Notes under the pieces: generated by a model
Seen by the model: only the letters and a program-made list of their open reading frames with translations
What the model was told of the DNA's origin: nothing
Databases searched by the model: none
Made by a program: the position numbers and the translations under genes
Part shown: piece after piece, positions 28,914 through 37,037 of the stretch
Layout of the letters: each line of letters starts with the position of its first letter
Position numbering within the stretch: the first letter of the stretch is position 1
Source of the DNA: Acidovorax sp. GBBC 1281
GTDB lineage: Bacteria; Pseudomonadota; Gammaproteobacteria; Burkholderiales; Burkholderiaceae_C
Assembly (NCBI RefSeq): GCF_028473645.1
Contig: NZ_CP097269.1
Coordinates: 1,372,001 to 1,436,000, forward strand
Length of the DNA: 64,000 nucleotides
Direction: 5' to 3'

Positions 28914-29435
28914 ATGTCCAGTATCCAGGTCCGTCCCGCCACGCTTCGCGATGCCAAAGCCATTGCACAGATCCATACCGTCTCCGCAGCCGAGGTATAC
29001 CGTGGCTTGTTGCCTGACGACCAATTGAAATCCCTCTCTTCGGTCGAGAAGCGCCAAGCCTACTGGCGCGAGGCCATCGAGTACTGTGAGCCCCAGGTCC
29101 AGGTGGCCGTGGACGGCGACAAGATCGTCGGCTTCGTCGGCTTCGACCGCTCGCGCGATGAAAAATCGCGCCCCACCACCGGTGAAATCTGGGCCATCTA
29201 CGCCGCCCCCACCCACTGGAGCCAGGGCGTGGGCGTGGCCCTTTGGGACGCCGCACGCGACGGCCTGCAGGAAGAGGGCTGCACCAACGTCACCGCCTGG
29301 GTGCCGCTGCGCAACGAGCGCGCGCTGCGCTTCCATGAACTGGCCGGCTTCAAGCGCGAAATGTCCACGGCCAAGACCGCTGTCGTCGGCGGTGTGAAGA
29401 TCGAGGAAGTGCGCCTCAAGCGCCCCTTGAACTGA
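28914..29435 (+). CDS. GNAT family N-acetyltransferase
   Basis: A 173-residue acetyltransferase. It opens IQVRPATLRDAKAIAQIHTVS and has the acetyl-CoA pyrophosphate loop in WSQGVGVALWDAAR, followed by NERALRFHELAGFKRE, the usual GNAT C-terminal block. Substrate cannot be told; the size and layout resemble small-molecule acetylating enzymes. It stands alone between the aldehyde dehydrogenase and a methyltransferase gene on the same strand. Confidence 0.9.
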   Translation: MSSIQVRPATLRDAKAIAQIHTVSAAEVYRGLLPDDQLKSLSSVEKRQAYWREAIEYCEPQVQVAVDGDKIVGFVGFDRSRDEKSRPTTGEIWAIYAAPTHWSQGVGVALWDAARDGLQEEGCTNVTAWVPLRNERALRFHELAGFKREMSTAKTAVVGGVKIEEVRLKRPLN

Positions 29436-29474
29436 TCTGCAGCCTCCCCTGACTTTCCTTTTCGCACACCCTTC

Positions 29475-30647
29475 ATGATCCACTGGACCGAGCACGGCGA
29501 GGAGCGCTCAGCGCCCTGGCGCAGCGAGAGCAACGCTGCGGCGCCCCGGCGCGTGGTGCTGGCCGACGACACGCTCGCGGCCGACACCGCCTATCGGCTG
29601 GCGTGCGAGGGCACGGGCCTGTTGTGGCGCGGCGATTTCCAGAACGCGCGGCACCTGCTCCAGGCGCTCATGCGCCGCGCGGACAAGAAGCCCAAGGCCA
29701 AAGGGGCCAAGGGCGGTCGCAAGGCCCAGGCCGCAGGCTCTGCAGCCGAGAGCACGATCCCTGCTCAGGCCTTCCATCTGCACCGGCAGGCCCAGGCGCA
29801 ACGTGCGCGCACGCTGGGCATGCTGCTCGTGCCCGTGGAGGGGGACCGCACCATTGCGTTGCGCCGTGCGCCCGATTGGCGAGAGGCATTCGCCGAGGCC
29901 TGGGGGCCGGCCGACGGCACCGCCTGCGTGGTGTCGCTGCGCGAAATGCTGGGGCTGGTCGGGGCACACGAGTGGCGAAAGAAGGGTGTGGAGATTCCCG
30001 CCCTGGGCACGCCCCAGGCCCCGCGCCGCATCCATCCGCACTACGGCGTGTTCTCGCCCGTGCGCGGGGAGTATGTGGACCTGGTGGCCCAGGCGCCGCT
30101 ACCGGCCAGGGATCTGGCCTTCGACATCGGCACCGGAACGGGCGTGCTCGCGGCGGTGCTGGCCCGGCGCGGCGTGCACCGCGTCGTGGCCACCGACCAG
30201 GACCCCCGCGCTTTGGCCTGCGCCCGCGACAACATCCATCGGCTGGGCCTGTCGGCCCAGGTCGAGGTGGTGCAGGCTGATCTCTTTCCCGAGGGCCAGG
30301 CGCCGCTGGTGGTGTGCAACCCGCCCTGGCTGCCGGGGCGTGCCAGCTCGTCCATCGAGCATGCGGTCTATGACGAAGACAGCCGCATGCTGCGCGGCTT
30401 TCTGTCGGGCCTCAAGGCGCACCTGGCGCCAGCCGGCGAAGGATGGCTGATCCTGTCCGATCTGGCGGAGCACCTGGGCTTGCGCTCGCGTGACCAACTG
30501 CTCGAATGGGTGGCCGGCGCAGGCCTGCGGGTGCTCGATCGGCGCGAGGTGCAGCCCCGCCATCCCAAAGCCGCGGACGCTACCGATCCGCTGCATGCCG
30601 CACGTTCGGCCGAGCGCACCTCGCTCTGGCGGCTGGCTGCGCTGTAG
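29475..30647 (+). CDS. class I SAM-dependent methyltransferase (NPPW type)
   Basis: A 390-residue protein. The SAM-binding motif DIGTGTGVLAAVLARRG lies near residues 217-233, VVATDQDPRAL is motif II, and VVCNPPWLPG near residue 281 is the NPPY/W catalytic motif of enzymes that methylate amino groups in RNA or protein (RsmC/PrmC-like). The N-terminal 190 residues include a Lys/Ala-rich basic stretch at about 65-85, fitting a nucleic-acid target. The exact substrate is unknown. Confidence 0.85.
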   Translation: MIHWTEHGEERSAPWRSESNAAAPRRVVLADDTLAADTAYRLACEGTGLLWRGDFQNARHLLQALMRRADKKPKAKGAKGGRKAQAAGSAAESTIPAQAFHLHRQAQAQRARTLGMLLVPVEGDRTIALRRAPDWREAFAEAWGPADGTACVVSLREMLGLVGAHEWRKKGVEIPALGTPQAPRRIHPHYGVFSPVRGEYVDLVAQAPLPARDLAFDIGTGTGVLAAVLARRGVHRVVATDQDPRALACARDNIHRLGLSAQVEVVQADLFPEGQAPLVVCNPPWLPGRASSSIEHAVYDEDSRMLRGFLSGLKAHLAPAGEGWLILSDLAEHLGLRSRDQLLEWVAGAGLRVLDRREVQPRHPKAADATDPLHAARSAERTSLWRLAAL

Positions 30648-30677
30648 GTACTGCGCCAAGCGCCACCGGTTTCCTTT

Positions 30678-31163
30678 TCACACCGGCAGCAGTTGCTCCA
30701 TGCGCTCGCGCACGGCGGCAGCGCGTTCGGGGCCAGCCAGCAAGGTGATTTCATCCAGCAGCGCCTCGCTCACGTCCAGCATGCTGTCGCGGTCGCGCGC
30801 ACCGCGCAGCGCTTCATGGAAATTGCGGGCCAGGTCGGCATTGCGCCGCGCGAACATGCGCTCGCAAATGTCGAACAGGTACATGCGGGCGCCGGCCAGC
30901 GAACGCAGGGCGTTCGACGGTGCCGGGGCTTCGTTCGTGGCGGCCGGCGCAGTGGAAGGCGCGGGCGTTGTGTTGAGGCTGGCCAGGTAACCCTGGCGCA
31001 TCAGTTGCTCGACGATCTGGGCGCCGATGCCGTTGTACATGGCCTGCAGGTCCTTCATCGGCCGGCCATCGGCCAGCAGCAGCAGGGAGCGTTCTCGCAG
31101 GCTCAGTGTTCGCACGCCGGGGGACAGTTCCAGGCGGGCCTTGTCGGTTCTCAGGAGCAGCAT
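30678..31163 (-). CDS. conserved hypothetical protein, 161 residues
   Basis: A soluble protein beginning MLLLRTDKARLELSPGVRTLSLRE. The N-terminal half looks like a small winged-helix or PilZ-adjacent module (SLLLLADGRPMKDLQAMY, then AQIVEQLMRQGYLASL). A Pro/Ala linker at about 70-90 leads to a helical C-terminal half (ARMYLFDICERMFARRNADLARNF). No clear ribosome site precedes the ATG. It diverges from the YdgA-like gene. I do not recognise the family. Confidence 0.65.
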   Translation of the reverse strand: MLLLRTDKARLELSPGVRTLSLRERSLLLLADGRPMKDLQAMYNGIGAQIVEQLMRQGYLASLNTTPAPSTAPAATNEAPAPSNALRSLAGARMYLFDICERMFARRNADLARNFHEALRGARDRDSMLDVSEALLDEITLLAGPERAAAVRERMEQLLPV

Positions 31164-31339
31164 GGAAAGGGCAAAGATCAGGCGGGAGCCTGATTGCAGC
31201 GCACTCCCGTGACGTGGCGATGACGCCAGCAGGGCCACGCGGCTGCGTGCGGCCAATGCACCACGGTTCGTGCGCCGGATGCGGACCTTGCCGCGAAGGC
31301 CGGTGGTATTCTCGCGGGCTTCGCCCAGGGGGGAGAAGC

Positions 31340-32797
31340 ATGCTGACGGAACACCCAATGAACAAGAAAACAATTGCAGGCGCCGCCGTGGCGCTGGTTG
31401 TCGTGGCCTATGGTGGCGCGACCTGGTATCTGGGCCAACGGGCCCAGTCGAGCTACGAGGAGGCGCTGGTCGATCTGCGCCAGGCCCTGGGTCCGGAGGC
31501 CATCGTTTCCGAGGAATACCACAAGGGCTTCTTCTCATCGCAGGCCAAGCTGGTGCTGCAGTGGACCCCGCCCCGCACGGCCGAGCAGGTGGAGGCCAAT
31601 GTGCCGCCATCCCCGCCGTTGCGCCTGGCCGTGAACAGCACCGTGCACCATGGCCCGCTGGCGGGCCGCCGCCTGGCGGCCGCCGTGGTGGATTCGCGCT
31701 TTGCGCTGGAGGGTCTGGACGCGCAGGCCACCAAGGACCTGGCCAAGGTGACCGCTCCCACCCTGACCACCGTGCACCACCTGACGGGCCGGCACGACCT
31801 CCATTTCCAGTTGCCCGCAGGTGAAGTCGGCAACGAGGAGATGACGTTGCGTTGGCAAGCCATGGTCACCGACATGACCCTGAGCGGAGACCGCAAACGC
31901 GTCAAAGGCAGCTTCCAGTGGCCCGAATTCGCGATGGTCGGAATGCCCGGTGGTACCCCGGATGAAGACGACGAAGAGGCCAAGCCGGCGGCCCGCATCA
32001 CCATGGCCATGAAGGGCATGGACGGCACGTTCGAGAACGAAGTGATCGAAGGCATGTGGCTCTTCGGGCCCGGCACCGGCACGGTGCGGCTCGCGGAGAT
32101 GGACGCCAGCAGCACCCCGGCTGCAGGCGGTGCGGCGACGTCGCTGTTCTCTCTGAAAGAAGTGGCCGGGTCGTCCACGATCGAAAGCAATGGCGCCACG
32201 ATCAGCATCGCCACTGCGCTCAACGGCAAGGGCAGCATGGGCCCGCTGAATTTCGAATCGGTGGGCTTCGAAGAAAAGTTCCAGCGCATCGACCTGGAAA
32301 CGATCAAGCGCTTTCAGCAGGCACTGATCGAGGCCTACCGCACACAGGGCCTGGCGAACGCGGCCTCCCAAACGGAAGAGCGCATTCTGGCCTTGCTGGA
32401 AGAGAGCGCTCCCCGCCTGGTGGCAGCCCTTCCGGCTTACTCGATGAAGCTCATGGCCACCTACCAAGGCCAGCAGGGGCAGATCGAGTACGGCGGCGAA
32501 GTGCAGCGCGCTCCCTCGGCCGAAGAGGTTGCGCAGACGGGCTGGAAGGCCGCGTTGATCAAGGGCTCGATGCTGAATGCCAGCGCGCGTTTGCCCAAGG
32601 CGTGGATTGCGCCCATCGCCGAGGCCGCAGGCAAGAAAGACATGAAGAGCGAAGACATGGATGCCATGATCGGCATGGCCCAGGCTGCCGGGTTCCTGCG
32701 ACAGGAGGGGGACAACCTGACCAGCGTAGTGAAAATGGAAGCCGGTCAGGTCAAGCTCAACGGCAAGAGCATCGACCTGCCGAAGGGGACTTTCTAA
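31340..32797 (+). CDS. YdgA family (DUF945) protein
   Basis: A 485-residue protein with a short cytoplasmic start, then one N-terminal membrane or signal segment (TIAGAAVALVVVAYGGATWYL). The body has the DUF945 layout: GQRAQSSYEEALVDLRQALG, GFFSSQAKLVL, NSTVHHGPLAG, and late NLTSVVKMEAGQVKLNGKSI. Family members are periplasmic-facing proteins of unknown function. GGGGGAG is 6 bases from the chosen ATG; a second ATG 18 bases on is also possible. A terminator follows. Confidence 0.85.
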   Translation: MLTEHPMNKKTIAGAAVALVVVAYGGATWYLGQRAQSSYEEALVDLRQALGPEAIVSEEYHKGFFSSQAKLVLQWTPPRTAEQVEANVPPSPPLRLAVNSTVHHGPLAGRRLAAAVVDSRFALEGLDAQATKDLAKVTAPTLTTVHHLTGRHDLHFQLPAGEVGNEEMTLRWQAMVTDMTLSGDRKRVKGSFQWPEFAMVGMPGGTPDEDDEEAKPAARITMAMKGMDGTFENEVIEGMWLFGPGTGTVRLAEMDASSTPAAGGAATSLFSLKEVAGSSTIESNGATISIATALNGKGSMGPLNFESVGFEEKFQRIDLETIKRFQQALIEAYRTQGLANAASQTEERILALLEESAPRLVAALPAYSMKLMATYQGQQGQIEYGGEVQRAPSAEEVAQTGWKAALIKGSMLNASARLPKAWIAPIAEAAGKKDMKSEDMDAMIGMAQAAGFLRQEGDNLTSVVKMEAGQVKLNGKSIDLPKGTF

Positions 32798-32842
32798 AAT
32801 AGCGGTGCTTCGGTGGCTTCGGCCATCGGTCGGCTGCTCGCC

Positions 32843-32869
32843 AGGGCCCTTCGGGCCCTTTTTGTTTTT
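32843..32869 (+). terminator. terminator after the YdgA-like gene
   Basis: AGGGCCC-TTC-GGGCCCT forms a tight GC hairpin followed by TTTTTGTTTTT. It ends transcription 46 bases after the YdgA-like stop and before dusC. Confidence 0.88.
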
Positions 32870-32995
32870 CCGGGGGGCCGGGCCGTTCGTGGGGCGGCAG
32901 GCAGTCCTTTTCCTTGTCGTTACCTTCATCGGAAATTCCGGATTCAAGGCCATGGGCGCTCTGCGCCGGTGGCGCAAAGGCCCATTCACGCTGCC

Positions 32996-34003
32996 ATGAC
33001 CTTGCTGCTTGCGCCCATGGAAGGGCTACTCGACTTCGTGCTGCGCGACGTGCTCACCCGCGTGGGTGGGGTGGACCGCTGTGTGTCGGAGTTCATTCGC
33101 ATCACCGGCACCTTGCTGCCCGACAAGGTGTTCCTTCGCTATCTCCCGGAACTGCGCCATGGCGGCAGGACGCTGGCGGGCGTTCCGGTGCGGGCGCAGT
33201 TGCTGGGCTCCGATCCCGTCAGCATGGCCGAGAACGCGGCGCGCCTGGCGGCACTGGGGCCCGAGGGGATCGACCTGAACTTCGGCTGCCCGGCCAACGT
33301 GGTCAACCGCCATGGAGGCGGTGCGGCGCTGCTCAAGGAGCCGGAGCGCATCGCTGCCGTGGTCGAGGCCGTGCGCCGTGCCGTGCCGCCGCACCTGCCG
33401 GTGTCCGCCAAGATGCGGCTGGGCTACCACGATGCCTCCCTGGCCCGTGAATGCGCACAGGCCATGCAGGCCGGCGGCGCGTGCGAATTGGTGGTGCATG
33501 CGCGGACCAAAGCCGACGGCTACCGGCCGCCGGCCTACTGGGAGCAGATCCCGGCCGTGCGGGATGCGGTCTCCATCCCTGTGGTGGCCAATGGCGAGAT
33601 CTGGACCGTGGCCGATGCGCAGCGCTGCCGCGAGGTGTCGGGATGCAGCGCCCTGATGCTCGGGCGGGGTATGGTGGCCGATCCCGGCCTGGCCCTTGCG
33701 ATCCGCTCGGCGGACGCTGGTGACGCCGACGCGCCTGCATTGCCTTGGTCGGCGCTGCAGCCGCATCTGTCAGATTTCTGGCGTCTGGTTTGCGAAGACC
33801 TAGAGCCCCGGCAGCGCGCGGGCCGGCTCAAGCAATGGCTCAACTTGCTGCGCCGGCGGTTTCCGGAAGGCGAGGTGGCGTACCAACAGGTTCGCACCAT
33901 GACGGATCAACAAGACATCACGCAATGGCTGCAACGGCAGTCGATGCCCGATCGGCTTGAAACCGAAGTGCCGCTGAGGATAGGGCGGGTCTGCCTCGGC
34001 TGA
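32996..34003 (+). CDS. dusC: tRNA-dihydrouridine(16) synthase
   Basis: DusC (335 residues) uses FMN and NADPH to reduce U16 in the tRNA D-loop. It opens MTLLLAPMEGLLDFVLRDVLT, a DusC pattern; DLNFGCPANVVNRHGGGA holds the active cysteine near residue 98. VHARTKADGYRPPAYWE and VVANGEIWTVADAQRC are further family blocks. The ATG overlaps the stop of a tiny open frame (32952-32999), so the start may be coupled to it. No strong ribosome site is seen. Confidence 0.93.
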   Translation: MTLLLAPMEGLLDFVLRDVLTRVGGVDRCVSEFIRITGTLLPDKVFLRYLPELRHGGRTLAGVPVRAQLLGSDPVSMAENAARLAALGPEGIDLNFGCPANVVNRHGGGAALLKEPERIAAVVEAVRRAVPPHLPVSAKMRLGYHDASLARECAQAMQAGGACELVVHARTKADGYRPPAYWEQIPAVRDAVSIPVVANGEIWTVADAQRCREVSGCSALMLGRGMVADPGLALAIRSADAGDADAPALPWSALQPHLSDFWRLVCEDLEPRQRAGRLKQWLNLLRRRFPEGEVAYQQVRTMTDQQDITQWLQRQSMPDRLETEVPLRIGRVCLG

Positions 34004-34050
34004 GTGCGGACAAGACGGTTCTGTCAGGTCGCACCCGGAGAAACGGGCCT

Positions 34051-34073
34051 GCGAAACAGGCCGCCTGTTTCGC
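34051..34073. terminator. hairpin between convergent dusC and phospholipase D-like genes
   Basis: GCGAAACAGG-CCG-CCTGTTTCGC has a perfect 10 bp stem and 3-base loop. It sits between two genes reading toward each other. It lacks a clear T-tract on either side, so it may stabilise 3' ends rather than terminate alone. Confidence 0.5.
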
Positions 34074-34074
34074 G

Positions 34075-35895
34075 CTACAACAGGTGATCTGGTGCCAATG
34101 GCCCCAGGAGCTTCAGCAGCAAACGCAGTCCCAGACCGGTATCGGGGTCCGTCGTGGCATCTTCGAGGCCGCAGCCCTGGGGGGCTCGCCAAACCAACCC
34201 CTGGTCGGTCTTCTCCAGCCGCCAGGCGCCTTCGCGCATGGCGGTCTCGATCTGCTCTGACGCCATGCGGGAAAGGGCCCGGCTTTGAATCAGCAGGGCA
34301 ATCTCGGTGTTCTGCAACTGGGAGCGCAGATCTAGGTTCATCGAACCCACCACCAGCAGCCGGCCGTCCAGCACCAGCACCTTGGAGTGCAGCATGGACC
34401 GGGACTCGCCCGTGGCCGCGGCCCCCGATGAGCCGAACGTCGACTTGAGACCTGCCTGCTCGCTGCGCAGTTCATACAGCTGCACGCCCATGGCCAGCAA
34501 TTCATCGCGATGCCGTGCGTAGCCCACATGGGCGACCGGCGCATCGTTGGAGGCCAGCGAATTGGTGAGCACCCGCACGCGGACCCCCCGTGCCACGGCA
34601 TCGGCAAACGCCTTCTTCATGTCCTCGCCGGGCACGAAGTAGGGCGAGATGATGAGCAGGTCCTGCCGCGCCTGGGCCAGCAACTGCAGAAGGCCGTCCA
34701 CCACGGTTTCTCCTTGCGCTGCATGTTCTGCAGAGGCTTGGAGCGCCTGCGTGCGAGGTGTCGTGGAAGAGGGCGCGTTGTTGTCGGAATGGACGCCGGA
34801 TGCGCTCACCTCGACGGCCGCTCCTGGCTTCATGTCGGCCACCGGAATGCCGCGCTCGCCTTCGGCGGGAATCTTCGCGGGTTGGTCCGCCAGCATGGCG
34901 GCCGGCGCCCAGACGAAGGCTGCCGCACCGAGGTCCATGGCTTGTTCATTCCAGACGCGCTCGCGCTGCGCCTGCGTGGGTCCATCGCTGGATGGACGGG
35001 GCTCGCCGTCCGGCGGCTTGGGCCCATCCCGCCGGTCAGAGGCCGCAGTGCGCGTCTCTGAAGGGAGGGCGTTGTTGTTGTCGCCATCACCCTGTCGCTG
35101 CTGTTCGGACACTGGCGCCTTCGAGGTCTGCTCGCGCAACCGTGCCAGTTCCTGCTGGGTGATGAGCGATTGCACGGGGTAGGCGCGCTGGTTGTTCCAA
35201 TAGCTGTCGAAGCTGCGAGACAGATCCTGGACGATGGGGCCCACGGCGAGCACATCCAGATCCACGAAGTTGCCAGAATCGGCATTGCCGAAATAGGCAT
35301 CGCCCAGATTACGCCCCCCCGTCACGCCCATCACGTTGTCTGCAATGAACAGCTTGTTGTGCATGCGCTGCTGCACCCTGGAAAAGTCGGTTACCGAGCC
35401 CCACACGCGCCCCAGCATCGAACCACGCGGCCCAGCGACCGGGTTGAACATTCGCATCTCTACATTGGGCTGGAACGCCATTCCCATGACCAAGGCATTG
35501 CGCCCTGTACTGTGAAAGTCGTCCAGGAGAATGCGCACGCGCACCCCTCGCCGCGCCGCCGCTGCAATGCCGCGCAGCAACCGCTCGCTGCTGGCATCCG
35601 CATGGATGGCGTAGTACTGCAGGTCCAGTGTTTTCTGTGCGTTCTCTACCAGGGCGAGGCGGCTGCCATAGGCTTCCTGGGGGCCGCTGAGCAGGAGAAA
35701 ACCGGAGTCGTGGCGTGCTTGGGCGCCGCGACGACGATCGTCCACGATCTTGGACAAAACCGTATTACCGGTAGGTAACTCTGCGTGTGAGACAGGGCGT
35801 TCAACTCTATCAGGCAGGCCGGCACAACCTGAAATGAAGAGCAAGGCGACAAGCGCTGAAATACCGCGGTGACTGTACAAACTAAGATGTCTCAC
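34075..35895 (-). CDS. phospholipase D-family lipoprotein, ClsC-like
   Basis: A 606-residue protein with a lipoprotein signal ending LLFISGC (Cys24). It has two PLD domains. The first active motif reads HNKLFIAD near residue 179, with Asn where the HKD consensus has any residue; the second is HSKVLVLD near residue 500. Related bacterial proteins act as cardiolipin synthases or phosphatidyltransferases. A Gln/Asp/Asn/Pro-rich insert between about 265 and 390 makes it longer than E. coli ClsC and is probably disordered. It lies 49 bases after the pilin operon on the same strand but seems functionally unrelated. Confidence 0.88.
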   Translation of the reverse strand: MRHLSLYSHRGISALVALLFISGCAGLPDRVERPVSHAELPTGNTVLSKIVDDRRRGAQARHDSGFLLLSGPQEAYGSRLALVENAQKTLDLQYYAIHADASSERLLRGIAAAARRGVRVRILLDDFHSTGRNALVMGMAFQPNVEMRMFNPVAGPRGSMLGRVWGSVTDFSRVQQRMHNKLFIADNVMGVTGGRNLGDAYFGNADSGNFVDLDVLAVGPIVQDLSRSFDSYWNNQRAYPVQSLITQQELARLREQTSKAPVSEQQRQGDGDNNNALPSETRTAASDRRDGPKPPDGEPRPSSDGPTQAQRERVWNEQAMDLGAAAFVWAPAAMLADQPAKIPAEGERGIPVADMKPGAAVEVSASGVHSDNNAPSSTTPRTQALQASAEHAAQGETVVDGLLQLLAQARQDLLIISPYFVPGEDMKKAFADAVARGVRVRVLTNSLASNDAPVAHVGYARHRDELLAMGVQLYELRSEQAGLKSTFGSSGAAATGESRSMLHSKVLVLDGRLLVVGSMNLDLRSQLQNTEIALLIQSRALSRMASEQIETAMREGAWRLEKTDQGLVWRAPQGCGLEDATTDPDTGLGLRLLLKLLGPLAPDHLL

Positions 35896-35944
35896 TCGTA
35901 AGGATCTTGTGGATGGCCGCTTCGCTGGGTTGAGTGGATATTAT

Positions 35945-36523
35945 TTAATTTGAGGCCGTGGCCGTACAGTTGGAATCAGTGGATGGCTTGCACGATCGTG
36001 CTCTTCCAGTCTTCGAAATAATGATTCTTCGTGTTTCTTCATTTTGTGTGGCGGTGGATACATCATTTCTTTTGATGGAAAGAGTAAGATTTTCTGAGGA
36101 ACTACCGTCTTTTTTCCTGGAAAATCCCGAACTGTCAAACGTCAAATAAGGATCGGTACCACTTGAAGTGCCGTTTCCCGATATGGTGAAGTAGTTGGCC
36201 GGCGCCTCTTGCTTCATCACCGTCACATCCCCGCTTTCGCTATAGCTCTGGTTGCGATCCTTGTCGACGAATACGATCCATCCACTGCCCCAATCGGCGC
36301 CGCTGGCGGGAATGACATATGCACTGGCATTTTGCTTCATGGCTTCCGCCTTTGCGGTATTGATGGCGACCAGTAGAGAACTGGTCAGTGAAGAGAGCTG
36401 AGAGTTGCGTTGGAAGGACTGGAAACCTGGCACAGCCACCAAAAGCAATATTGCAGCAATCGCCATCGTTATCACCAGTTCAATCAGCGTAAAACCGAAC
36501 TGTGTTTTTGGTTTTTTACTCAT
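35945..36523 (-). CDS. fimT: minor pseudopilin, GspH/FimT family
   Basis: A 192-residue type IV pilus minor pilin. The prepilin cleavage site is FG-FTLIEL (Gly10, Phe11, Glu15 as +5), followed by a hydrophobic helix ([14 protein letters not shown]). The C-terminal part has the GspH pattern [14 protein letters not shown], here [14 protein letters not shown]. Near the end cysteines CKPSTDSNC could close a disulfide loop. The ATG overlaps the pilE stop (ATGA), which fixes the start. It is the last gene of the operon. Confidence 0.9.
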   Translation of the reverse strand: MSKKPKTQFGFTLIELVITMAIAAILLLVAVPGFQSFQRNSQLSSLTSSLLVAINTAKAEAMKQNASAYVIPASGADWGSGWIVFVDKDRNQSYSESGDVTVMKQEAPANYFTISGNGTSSGTDPYLTFDSSGFSRKKDGSSSENLTLSIKRNDVSTATQNEETRRIIISKTGRARSCKPSTDSNCTATASN

Positions 36524-37029
36524 GGCCAGCACAATCTAGGATTGCTTGTGTTGCCAGTGCATTTCTTCGTGCCATTGCTCATCAACTCCAAATTACCGAC
36601 GACTGGGTCTGATTTCACTGGAGTTGCGATCACTCTGACACACTGAGAAATCGGCAAGGTCCCACTGCCTGTGGCGGGGCATGTATTGGCTGACAGCAGA
36701 TAAGCCGCAGCAGGTAGGCCCCCATCGCCAGAAAAGGTTTTAAAGGGAACCGTTGAAGCTGTAACCCCCCCGCACGCCGTGGATGGCGAGGGTGCGAGGG
36801 CCGTGGCAGTGCCACTGCTATTGCTGAATGCCAAGTAGCAATTATTTTGGGTCATGTATCGCTCCTGTTGCTGCAGAAGCTCTGCCAAGGCGGCTCGCCC
36901 CTGCGCTCGCCGCCCTTTCAGAATGGAGTCGTTGTAAGCAGGATAAGCAACTGCTGCCAGAATGCCTATCACCGCCACCACAATCATGAGTTCTATCAGA
37001 GTGAAACCCCGGTTTGCTTGAGCTTTCAT
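36520..37029 (-). CDS. pilE: type IV minor pilin PilE
   Basis: A 169-residue pilin. The short leader MKAQANRG is cut before [24 protein letters not shown], with Glu at +5. [19 protein letters not shown] is characteristic of PilE minor pilins that sit downstream of pilY1. Four later cysteines probably form disulfides. The frame opens at a TTG upstream but the ATG at 37029 is preferred; it begins 8 bases after the pilY1 stop. It overlaps fimT by four bases. Confidence 0.92.
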   Translation of the reverse strand: MKAQANRGFTLIELMIVVAVIGILAAVAYPAYNDSILKGRRAQGRAALAELLQQQERYMTQNNCYLAFSNSSGTATALAPSPSTACGGVTASTVPFKTFSGDGGLPAAAYLLSANTCPATGSGTLPISQCVRVIATPVKSDPVVGNLELMSNGTKKCTGNTSNPRLCWP

Positions 37030-37037
37030 GGCGTGAC

